Assembly: GCA_012842105.1 (NCBI GenBank)
Contig: DUTL01000211.1
Coordinates: 1 to 7,369 of the forward strand
Direction of reading: 5' to 3'
Source: Candidatus Fermentithermobacillaceae bacterium
Lineage (GTDB): Bacteria > Bacillota > Sulfobacillia > Fermentithermobacillales > Fermentithermobacillaceae
Length of the DNA: 7,369 bases
Shown here: positions 1 to 5,680 of the stretch, one piece after another
How positions within the stretch are numbered: position 1 is the first letter of the stretch
Layout: the number at the start of each line of letters is the position of its first letter
Position numbers and translations under genes: made by a program
Notes under the pieces: generated by a model
The model's database searches: none
Told to the model about the DNA's origin: nothing
What the model saw: only the letters and a program-made list of their open reading frames with translations

Positions 1-53
1 ACCCGCGGCTTTTCGGATGCGAACCGAACGCTCTCCCTCTGAGCCACACGCCC
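1..53 (-). tRNA. tRNA-Ala (anticodon CGC), 3' part cut off by window start
   Basis: Read on the minus strand from 53, the sequence folds as a tRNA. It has a 7-base acceptor strand GGGCGTG, TG at positions 8-9, a D arm GCTC/GAGC around a loop containing GGG, and an anticodon stem TTCGG/CCGAA around the loop TTCGCAT. These are followed by a 5-base variable loop (AAGCC) and the start of the T stem (GCGGG then T). The anticodon is CGC (bases 19-21), which reads the alanine codon GCG. The T loop, the 3' acceptor strand and the G3:U70 pair that marks alanine tRNAs lie outside the window and cannot be checked. It runs in the same direction as carD, downstream of it, and has a good promoter of its own. 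Confidence 0.9.
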
Positions 54-79
54 ACCTCACTTAAAAAGCATGTAAAACA

Positions 80-108
80 ATTCTACTTTAGCCAGGGTCA
101 AGAGTCAA
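80..108 (-). promoter_or_regulatory. sigma-A-type promoter for tRNA-Ala
   Basis: On the minus strand, TTGACT (bases 108-103) is followed after exactly 17 bases by TAGAAT (85-80). Each hexamer matches the vegetative consensus at five of six positions. Transcription would begin around 73, about 20 bases before the mature tRNA 5' end. It lies in the carD-tRNA gap, so the tRNA need not depend on carD read-through. Confidence 0.65.
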
Positions 109-119
109 GAAAGGGCATT

Positions 120-596
120 TCATGCGAGGATCTGTTCAATTATGTTGACAGCTTCTTCCCTGTCCCAATCACTTGCGAGGATAAGCTCTGAAAGAAGGAT
201 TTCTTTGGCACTCTCCAGCATCTTCCGTTCGCCTGTGGACAACCCCTTTTCTCTGTTTCTGGCTGCAAGATTTCTCACTACGCCTGCTACTTCGAATATA
301 TCGCCGCTTTTTATCTTTTCGAGGTTATTACGGTAGCGCCTGTTCCAATTGGATGACATAGGCGTGGAATCTTGCCTTAACACATCCAGAACCTCATCAA
401 TCTGTGATGTGCCTATCACATCTCTGAGCCCTATTTCTTGGGTGTTATCAACTGGGATCATAACCTTCATATCGCTAATGGGAAGCTGCAGTACATAGTA
501 TCTATGAGTCTTACCGAGGATCTCTTTTTGTTCGATTCCCTCTATGGTCCCAGCGCCATGCATTGGATATACCACTCGGTCTCCAACTCTAAACAT
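120..596 (-). CDS. carD: CarD/CdnL-family RNA polymerase-binding transcription regulator
   Basis: CarD-family proteins bind the RNA polymerase beta subunit and stabilise or tune the promoter open complex, often at rRNA and housekeeping promoters. From the chosen start the protein has 158 residues, the usual size. The N-terminal Tudor-like RNAP-interaction domain (about 1-58) begins MFRVGDRVVYPMHGAG and includes the typical MKVMIPVDN stretch near 43-51. A helical C-terminal domain follows (about 65-158). Its W84, in SSNWNRRYR, aligns with the tryptophan that wedges into the promoter DNA fork in mycobacterial CarD. The start at 596 was chosen because the family begins MF[KR]VGD and GGAGG lies 7 bases upstream. 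ATG at 599 and TTG at 611 are in-frame alternatives. The gene is divergent from yacL, has its own promoter, and is followed by tRNA-Ala with no clear terminator between. The family assignment is firm; target promoters cannot be seen from the sequence. Confidence 0.93.
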   Translation of the reverse strand: MFRVGDRVVYPMHGAGTIEGIEQKEILGKTHRYYVLQLPISDMKVMIPVDNTQEIGLRDVIGTSQIDEVLDVLRQDSTPMSSNWNRRYRNNLEKIKSGDIFEVAGVVRNLAARNREKGLSTGERKMLESAKEILLSELILASDWDREEAVNIIEQILA

Positions 597-603
597 CATT
601 ATA

Positions 604-609
604 CCTCCC
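604..609 (-). promoter_or_regulatory. carD ribosome binding site
   Basis: GGGAGG on the minus strand lies 7 bases before ATG at 596 but only 4 before ATG at 599, and it is inside the reading frame opened by TTG at 611. This spacing favours 596 as the start. Confidence 0.7.
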
Positions 610-629
610 AATACACCTTACACGACAGA

Positions 630-658
630 ATTATACCATTAACTGGGGCTTAGGTCAA
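630..658 (-). promoter_or_regulatory. carD promoter (sigma-A type)
   Basis: On the minus strand, TTGACC (658-653) is followed by a 17-base spacer and a perfect TATAAT (635-630). Predicted transcription starts near 623, giving a leader of about 27 bases to the carD start. This is one of the two strongest promoters in the window. Confidence 0.8.
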
Positions 659-663
659 ACTGA

Positions 664-678
664 ATAAACTGGGTTTAT
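664..678. repeat. short inverted repeat just upstream of the carD -35
   Basis: ATAAAC and GTTTAT form perfect 6-base arms around a 3-base centre (TGG). The repeat sits 5 bases upstream of the carD -35 hexamer, where a regulator or an upstream promoter element would act. No known operator consensus is recognised. Confidence 0.35.
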
Positions 679-683
679 GAGCC

Positions 684-698
684 GGCACCGGGCGTGCC
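684..698. repeat. GC-rich inverted repeat in the carD/yacL gap
   Basis: GGCAC and GTGCC form 5-base arms around CGGGC. It lies mid-way between the divergent promoters, outside both predicted transcripts, so it is more plausibly a DNA site or chance than an RNA hairpin. No T-run follows on either strand, so it is not a typical terminator. Confidence 0.25.
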
Positions 699-723
699 CT
701 TTGCATAGAAATCCGCAGTTAAC

Positions 724-753
724 TTGGTTTCCGGTTAGTGTTTGACATATAAT
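724..753 (+). promoter_or_regulatory. promoter of the yacL-ispDF-cysS-thyX-rlmB gene run
   Basis: A perfect -10 hexamer TATAAT (748-753) is preceded after 18 bases by a weak -35, TTGGTT (724-729, three of six consensus positions). Transcription would start near 760, about 32 bases before the yacL start. The weak -35 and the inverted repeat covering the -10 suggest that this promoter may be regulated; that is inference. Confidence 0.55.
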
Positions 754-760
754 AATGTCA
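743..760. repeat. inverted repeat overlapping the yacL -10 box
   Basis: TGACAT (743-748) and ATGTCA (755-760) are perfect 6-base inverted arms separated by 6 bases. The repeat covers the -10 hexamer and reaches the expected transcription start, a classic place for a repressor operator. No regulator is identified. Confidence 0.4.
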
Positions 761-774
761 GCTACGAGTTTTTC

Positions 775-782
775 AAAGGAGG
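775..782 (+). promoter_or_regulatory. strong ribosome binding site that fixes the yacL TTG start
   Basis: AAAGGAGG ends 9 bases before TTG at 792. No ATG or GTG in the frame is better placed, so the near-perfect Shine-Dalgarno sequence decides the rare start codon. Confidence 0.75.
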
Positions 783-791
783 TGCAGGAAC

Positions 792-1913
792 TTGGAAAAA
801 GCAGGGCGGTATTTTGCCATTTTCGGTGCCCTTGTGGGTGGGATATCCGGTTTTTACCTGATGATCCCCCTTGCTGTATTCTTCAAGCGAGAGTTCAGCC
901 TTTTTGAGTCAGGGGGAATGATCTTGCTCATGGCCGGTGTGGTTTCGGTGATCTTCTTTTTTGCAGGCCCCCCTATAGCGATACTGGTAAAGAAGGGCGT
1001 GAAGTGGCTGGAGAACCGCATGGTGAAAATGGCGCTTCAGGACATTCTGGTTGGGGCGGGCGGACTTATAATTGGCCTTATAATATCTAACTTAATTACC
1101 CCATCGTTATCCAGAATACCTATCGTTGGCAGTGTTCTCCCTTCTGTTGCTATGGTTTTGCTGGGCTATATCGGCATTGTGGTTGCAAGAAGCAAGAAAG
1201 ACGATATATTTGCCATAAGCCCTCGCAGGTTTCGCAGTATGGCCAGAACGCTATCAGGCGCAAAGAAGAATAACCCTGCGGCTGAGGGAGGGTTTTCTAC
1301 CGGCAAGATCCTTGATACAAGCACTATCATTGACGGGCGAATAGCCGATGTATGCAGGACCGGCTTTATGGAGGGGCCCGTAATTATCCCTAACTTTGTG
1401 TTAGACGAACTCAGGCGCATTGCTGATTCGTCAGATAATATGAAGCGAAACAAGGGAAGGCGGGGGCTGGATATTCTCAATGAAATGCAAAAGGAAGCCC
1501 CGGTTGAGATATTGATGCAGGATTGGGAAGAGGATCTTGACCTTGACGTAGATCTCCGGCTTCTGAAGATGGCCAAAGCTACAGGCGCGCTGATCATTAC
1601 AACTGACTTTAACCTGGCCAAGATTGCGGAATTCCAGGAAGTGGGAGTCCTTAATATCAACCAATTGGCGAATGCGCTAAAGCCTATTGTATCTGCAGGC
1701 GAGGAACTTGTTATCCACATAATAAAAGAAGGCAAAGAACCTGGACAAGGTATAGGCTACTTAGAAGATGGGACTATGGTGGTTGTGGAGCAAGCAAAGA
1801 GATTTGTGGGTGAGAATATTTCAATAATGGTCACTAATTGCCACACAACGCCTGCAGGGCGGATGATATTTGCCAAGCCGAAAGTAACCGACCGGGCGGA
1901 TGAATATGATTGA
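792..1913 (+). CDS. yacL: YacL-like membrane protein with PIN nuclease and TRAM domains
   Basis: This 373-residue protein has the YacL architecture. Four hydrophobic segments (about 8-31, 42-65, 83-103 and 109-131) are followed by a PIN/VapC-like domain (about 170-300) and a C-terminal TRAM domain (about 301-360) with GYLEDGTMVVV and a VGENI turn. PIN domains are metal-dependent RNases and TRAM is an RNA-binding fold, so a membrane-anchored RNA-processing role is likely, but the substrate is unknown. Acidic residues at expected PIN active-site positions are present: D175 in LDTS, E206 in LDELRR, D254 in VDLRLLK, and D272 in TTDFNLAK; D181 in IDGR is also conserved. The start is TTG, chosen for its strong ribosome binding site. 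The end overlaps ispDF by 14 bases, suggesting translational coupling. In Bacillus this gene likewise precedes ispD and ispF. Family assignment is confident; function is inferred from domains. Confidence 0.92.
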   Translation: MEKAGRYFAIFGALVGGISGFYLMIPLAVFFKREFSLFESGGMILLMAGVVSVIFFFAGPPIAILVKKGVKWLENRMVKMALQDILVGAGGLIIGLIISNLITPSLSRIPIVGSVLPSVAMVLLGYIGIVVARSKKDDIFAISPRRFRSMARTLSGAKKNNPAAEGGFSTGKILDTSTIIDGRIADVCRTGFMEGPVIIPNFVLDELRRIADSSDNMKRNKGRRGLDILNEMQKEAPVEILMQDWEEDLDLDVDLRLLKMAKATGALIITTDFNLAKIAEFQEVGVLNINQLANALKPIVSAGEELVIHIIKEGKEPGQGIGYLEDGTMVVVEQAKRFVGENISIMVTNCHTTPAGRMIFAKPKVTDRADEYD

Positions 1914-3222
1914 GGATTTGTGGGCGGTGATCCCTGCTGCCGGGCTCGGTGTGCGAGCCGGCAGCGTCAAGCCCAAACAGTTCGTGATGATTCGCGGGAA
2001 AACCATGCTGGAATGGACAGCGCGTAAGGTTATGTCTATGCCCGAGGTCGGCGGTGTTGTGATTGCACTTCCGCCTGGATATGAAGGGCATGAATCAGTA
2101 AAGCGGATGGTTGCATCTTTGACTCAGGATCACCCAAAGGACCTAATTACAGTAACGGGCGGTGTAACGCGTCAAGAGTCAGTGCGTTTGGCACTGGGAG
2201 AAATCCCGCCGCGAGTATCCTGGGTCATGGTTCATGATGCCTCACGCCCGTTTGTGTCTGAAGGATTGACAAGGCGTGTATTTGAAGCGGCAAGAGAGTA
2301 TTCGGCAGCCATATGCGGAATTTACATCACAGACACAGTGAAAGCTGTAGTGCCATCGCGGCAGCAAAGCCTGTATTTTTCACATAGCACTTTATCCCGG
2401 GATGGTATTGTTACTGTGCAGACTCCTCAGGTTTTTAGGTTGGGGCTGTTAAGGCAGTGCCACGAAATAGCAGGGCGGGACGGGTTTGCAGGAACAGATG
2501 ACAGCCAACTAGTGGAACGCCTTGGCCACAAAGTTGCCATAGTTACGGGTGAGCGTACGAATTTCAAAGTCACATTCCCTGAAGATTTCAAACTGGCCTC
2601 TGTGTTGCTTGAGACAGAGGGTGCCGGTAACGTTGAATCAATTGAGACGTCAACGCTATGTGGGTTTAAGGGCGGCCTGGATTCCCGAGTGGACCGGGTC
2701 AAAAAGCCACGCAGGTTAAGGCGGCGATACACAACGGCCATTCCGGTGATGGGCTTCGGGTTTGACGTACACCCTTTGGTTCCCGGCCGCAGGTGTGTGT
2801 TGGGAGGCGTGGAGATTCCGTCACAAAAGGGTCTTTCCGGCCATTCAGACGCAGATGTATTATGTCACGCTGTTGCAGATGCCGTGCTAGGAGCCCTGAG
2901 CATGGGTGACATAGGTAAGTGGTTTCCACCTGGAGATCCTGAGTTTCAGGATGCAAAGAGCCTTGATCTTTTAGCGGAGATTTGGTCGGCTGCCGGGAGA
3001 ATGTCAGAAGTTGTTCACCTAGATTGTACTCTGGTTGCTGAGATACCGAGGTTGTCTCCACATATGGAATGTATGAGGCACAATATTTCACAAGTTTTCT
3101 CAATCTCAATTGACAAAGTTTCCATAAAGGCTACCTCCCCTGAGAAGTTGGGCAGCCTTGGCGAAGAGCAGGGAATAGCTGCTTTTTGCGCCGTAACTCT
3201 AATAAAGAAGGGCAGGGTTTAG
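1900..3222 (+). CDS. ispDF: bifunctional IspD/IspF (MEP cytidylyltransferase / MECDP synthase)
   Basis: This is a single 440-residue polypeptide covering two MEP-pathway steps: MEP plus CTP to CDP-ME (IspD), and CDP-MEP cyclisation to MEcPP (IspF). IspD (about 5-237) shows the nucleotide-binding AAGLGVRAG and KPKQF (13-28), HDASRPF (112-118), SRDG (166-169), TPQ (175-177) and NFKVTFPEDF (221-230). IspF (about 282-440) shows GFDVHP with metal ligands D289 and H291, HSDADVLCHA with H315 and the third ligand H323, GDIGKWFPP, and ATSPEKLG. A basic linker of about 42 residues, with KKPRRLRRR (268-276), joins them. The intervening enzyme IspE is not here. Odd points: fusion is best known in Proteobacteria, and the GFTGRGEG-type segment of IspF reads GSLGEEQG. 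ATG at 1906 is an alternative start; only weak ribosome binding sequence is visible, consistent with coupling to yacL. Confidence 0.95.
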   Translation: MNMIEDLWAVIPAAGLGVRAGSVKPKQFVMIRGKTMLEWTARKVMSMPEVGGVVIALPPGYEGHESVKRMVASLTQDHPKDLITVTGGVTRQESVRLALGEIPPRVSWVMVHDASRPFVSEGLTRRVFEAAREYSAAICGIYITDTVKAVVPSRQQSLYFSHSTLSRDGIVTVQTPQVFRLGLLRQCHEIAGRDGFAGTDDSQLVERLGHKVAIVTGERTNFKVTFPEDFKLASVLLETEGAGNVESIETSTLCGFKGGLDSRVDRVKKPRRLRRRYTTAIPVMGFGFDVHPLVPGRRCVLGGVEIPSQKGLSGHSDADVLCHAVADAVLGALSMGDIGKWFPPGDPEFQDAKSLDLLAEIWSAAGRMSEVVHLDCTLVAEIPRLSPHMECMRHNISQVFSISIDKVSIKATSPEKLGSLGEEQGIAAFCAVTLIKKGRV

Positions 3223-3224
3223 GC

Positions 3225-4667
3225 ATGGCACTTACGGTTTACAATACCCTTTCAAGGAAATATGAGGAGTTTATTCCTCTTGATGAGGGGAAGGTGAGCA
3301 TATATGTCTGTGGCATCACACCGTATGATCACAGCCACATAGGCCACGCCCGGCCCGCGGTGTTTTGGGATGTGGTGAGGCGATACCTGTCTTATAAAGG
3401 GTACAATGTGACTTTGGTGACCAATTTTACTGACATCGATGACAAACTCATCAACAGAAGCAAGCAAACGGGCATTCCGATTATGGAGATTGCTGATAAA
3501 TATGCCCAAGAGTATCTGGAGTCAATGGATAAACTGGGGGTTCAACGGGCTGACGCCTACCCCAAGGCCAGCCAGGTAATACCTGAGATTATAGACACTG
3601 TTGAGGCGCTTATTAAAAAAGGTTTTGCGTACGAGTCTTCCGGCGACGTCTATTTCAGGGCAGGGAGTTTTGCCGGTTATGGGAAACTTTCGGGCCGGAA
3701 AACCGAGGACTTGATGCCCGGGGCAAGGGTTCAGGTCTCAGAGTTGAAAGAGTCGCCTTTAGACTGGGCTCTGTGGAAGACATCTCCGGAAGACGAACCG
3801 GGGTGGCCGAGCCCATGGGGGAGAGGCCGTCCGGGTTGGCATATTGAATGCTCAGTTATGGTTCACAAGTACCTGGGGCCAAGCATTGATCTACATGGGG
3901 GCGGCACTGAACTGGTTTTCCCGCATCACGAAAATGAAGTAGCTCAGGCAGAGGCGTTTTCCGGTGTTGAACCTTATGTCAAGTACTGGATCCACAGTGA
4001 GATGCTTAACTTAGAAGGGGAGAAGATGTCTAAGTCAATTGGCAATGTCATTTCCCTCAGCGAGATCATCAAGAATCACGATCCTATGGCTGTTAGGCTG
4101 TACCTTCTGTCTGCTCATAGGCGTAAGATTCTGGAGTTTTCCGAGGAACTTCTCAGTTCGGCGGAAAAAGGCTGGGAACGAATACGAACAGGCTATCTAA
4201 ATGCCGTGGAATTTCTAACAAACCCCTCGCCTCAGGGGTTGCACGATGCATCCAAACTGGCCGGAATTACCCAAAAATGCCGCCGAACATTCTTCGAGTC
4301 AATGGACAACGATTTTGGCACTCCAATGGCTTTGGCTGCAATATTCGATTTGATAAGCGCAATTAACACCCAGGTTGTACCCAGGGAAGAGGCCACGTCT
4401 GATTGCAATGCCAGGCAGAAGGTTTCTGAAGCTTACGGGCTCCTTGTTCAGTGCCTTGGAATTCTCGGGCTGGCCCCTCAGATTTGCCGGCCTGGCGTGT
4501 CGGAAGGGCACGATATTAGCCGGGGCCTGGTTGACATCTTGGTAAATATGCGAAATGCAGCTCGCAAACAGAAGGATTACAGAACCGCAGACTACATTCG
4601 AAACCAGATGGCCCATCTTGGAATAGTGCTTGAAGATACACCTTCAGGAACAAAGGTTCGGATGTAG
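3225..4667 (+). CDS. cysS: cysteinyl-tRNA synthetase
   Basis: This class I aminoacyl-tRNA synthetase charges tRNA(Cys) with cysteine in the cytoplasm. The 480-residue product is slightly longer than the E. coli enzyme (461). It has the HIGH signature H38-I-G-H41, the KMSKS loop at K267-S271, and all four zinc ligands that select cysteine: C29, C209, H234 and E238. The ATP-binding catalytic fold spans about 1-310, followed by the DALR-like helical and anticodon-binding parts (about 345-480). ATG at 3225 matches the family's N-terminus (LTVYNTLSRK) and starts two bases after the ispDF stop; AGGG lies 7 bases upstream. A TTG at 3186 would add 13 unrelated residues inside ispDF and is not preferred. 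The gene is complete, with no missing key residue. Confidence 0.97.
   Translation: MALTVYNTLSRKYEEFIPLDEGKVSIYVCGITPYDHSHIGHARPAVFWDVVRRYLSYKGYNVTLVTNFTDIDDKLINRSKQTGIPIMEIADKYAQEYLESMDKLGVQRADAYPKASQVIPEIIDTVEALIKKGFAYESSGDVYFRAGSFAGYGKLSGRKTEDLMPGARVQVSELKESPLDWALWKTSPEDEPGWPSPWGRGRPGWHIECSVMVHKYLGPSIDLHGGGTELVFPHHENEVAQAEAFSGVEPYVKYWIHSEMLNLEGEKMSKSIGNVISLSEIIKNHDPMAVRLYLLSAHRRKILEFSEELLSSAEKGWERIRTGYLNAVEFLTNPSPQGLHDASKLAGITQKCRRTFFESMDNDFGTPMALAAIFDLISAINTQVVPREEATSDCNARQKVSEAYGLLVQCLGILGLAPQICRPGVSEGHDISRGLVDILVNMRNAARKQKDYRTADYIRNQMAHLGIVLEDTPSGTKVRM
4221..4240 (+). repeat. hairpin-forming inverted repeat inside cysS
   Basis: AACCCCT and AGGGGTT are perfect 7-base arms around a 6-base loop. 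In the protein this falls in the variable joint NPSPQG (about 333-338), between the catalytic core and the helical domain. No T-run follows, so it is not a standard terminator. It may slow translation between domains, or be chance. Confidence 0.35.
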
Positions 4668-4679
4668 CATAGTTGCCGT

Positions 4680-4706
4680 TGCCCGGCCCTGTATATGCTC
4701 CGGGCA
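4680..4706 (+). repeat. stem-loop in the cysS-thyX gap, before the thyX ribosome binding site
   Basis: TGCCCGG (4680-4686) and CCGGGCA (4700-4706) form a perfect 7-base, GC-rich stem with a 13-base loop. It sits in the 55-base gap and ends just before AAGGA (4708-4712). With no T-run after it, an mRNA-stability or processing role is more likely than termination. It could also limit access to the thyX start. Confidence 0.5.
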
Positions 4707-4722
4707 TAAGGAATAATGCATC

Positions 4723-5583
4723 ATGGTTAGAGGGGACGATATATCTATGGGTAACCAACCTGAGATGAATCCGCATTCTCAAATAAGAGTAAAGGTCTTA
4801 CATTACCCGTTCATGGGGGCCGGCATTGATACAGAAAGATTGATCTTGCTGGGCCGTCTGTGTTACTCACCCATGGGCACAGATAAGCTCGAATCACTCT
4901 TGACCGGGGACAAGCCATCTAAAGAAGAGACCGGGCGATTTGTACGGAATCTGATCAAATCAGGCCACCTCGGGGTTCTGGAACACTGGTACACTACTTT
5001 TGCCGTTGAAGGGTACTCCCGGATATCCAGCCAGCAAAATGACAGGCATCGCCTGATGAAAGTGTTCAAAGATTCAGGGGTGATGTATTTCAATGAACCG
5101 GTACAAGCGTCTGCTGATGTCTCTCAACTGCAGCAGTCCCAAAGATACGTAAAGGAAGACAACTTCAGGTATGTAACTCCGCCTAGTTTTTCTGATCATC
5201 CCGGGTTTTTGCGCCGCTTTGAGAAACTGCAGGAAGAAGTCATGGATATCCAAAAGGAAGGTTTATCTCTCGGGCTTCCTGCAGAAGACGTCAGGTTTGC
5301 GTTAACAAATGCTACTGAGACAAGATTTGTGATTACCACAAACGCAAGGCATCTCAGACACATGTTTAACCTCAGATGTTGCCAGAGGGCGCAGTGGGAG
5401 ATTCGCCATATGTTTGCCCTATTACTCAATGAATACAAGACGATCGCCCCAAATATCTTCTATGGTGCAGGGCCGTCTTGCGTTGACCTGGGCTACTGCC
5501 CCGAAGGCAAGATGTCATGCGGTAGAGCACCTACCCTAGAGGAACTGCATGAAGCTTACAAGGCCGGCAAGAAGCAGAGTTGA
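4723..5583 (+). CDS. thyX: flavin-dependent thymidylate synthase ThyX with an unusual motif insertion
   Basis: ThyX makes dTMP from dUMP using FAD, NADPH and methylene-tetrahydrofolate. Of 286 residues, the family match starts near 21 (IRVKVLHY). RLCYS (45-49), GHLGVLEH (81-88), the RHR triplet (108-110), QQSQRYVKED (137-146), NARHLRHMFNLR (207-218) and RAQWEIR (222-228) are recognisable. R218 aligns with the dUMP-binding arginine of the Thermotoga enzyme. Family members normally have seven residues between RHR and the motif serine (RHR-X7-S). Here 28 residues separate RHR from S139 in QQSQR, so about 21 are extra. A second serine, S118, keeps the X7 spacing but lacks the arginine two residues later. 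The C-terminus carries C253, C259 and C266. Start is uncertain: 4723 has AAGGA 10 bases upstream; 4747 has AGAGGGG upstream; 4765 is also possible. Activity is probable but not assured. Confidence 0.9.
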   Translation: MVRGDDISMGNQPEMNPHSQIRVKVLHYPFMGAGIDTERLILLGRLCYSPMGTDKLESLLTGDKPSKEETGRFVRNLIKSGHLGVLEHWYTTFAVEGYSRISSQQNDRHRLMKVFKDSGVMYFNEPVQASADVSQLQQSQRYVKEDNFRYVTPPSFSDHPGFLRRFEKLQEEVMDIQKEGLSLGLPAEDVRFALTNATETRFVITTNARHLRHMFNLRCCQRAQWEIRHMFALLLNEYKTIAPNIFYGAGPSCVDLGYCPEGKMSCGRAPTLEELHEAYKAGKKQS

Positions 5584-5680
5584 TAGGGGCAGGCTATTTA
5601 TGGCTAAAAGGTACCTGGCGCAGTAATTGTCCGGGATAACCGAAACTAAGCACAATAAAGCAGGTGCAGAGAGACAATTG

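Noticed and set aside
54..119. Rho-independent terminator between carD and tRNA-Ala
   Set aside because: No stem followed by a T-run on the minus strand; only a tandem TTGAC repeat, which fits a promoter instead.
742..747. TTGACA as the -35 of the yacL promoter
   Set aside because: It directly abuts the TATAAT box with no spacer, and nothing resembling a -10 lies 16-18 bases downstream; it is better explained as part of the inverted repeat.
1166..1735. Minus-strand open frame of 189 codons inside yacL
   Set aside because: Serine/arginine/leucine-rich translation with no recognisable domain, fully antisense to a well-supported PIN/TRAM gene.
2699..3109. Minus-strand open frame of 136 codons inside ispDF
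   Set aside because: Antisense to the conserved IspF domain; no family resemblance and no ribosome binding site that I could support.
2748..3222. Separate ispF gene starting at the internal ATG 2748
   Set aside because: There is no stop between the domains and no good ribosome binding site before 2748; a fusion is simpler, although an internal start cannot be excluded.
5053..5130. Mini-intein or intein remnant in ThyX
   Set aside because: No Cys/Ser-led splice start, no His-Asn before a nucleophile, and far too short for any known intein.
5017..5145. Paired frameshifts or sequencing error as the cause of the odd ThyX motif
   Set aside because: The difference is a length gain of about 63 bases, not a shifted frame; the other two forward frames do not restore the canonical motif.
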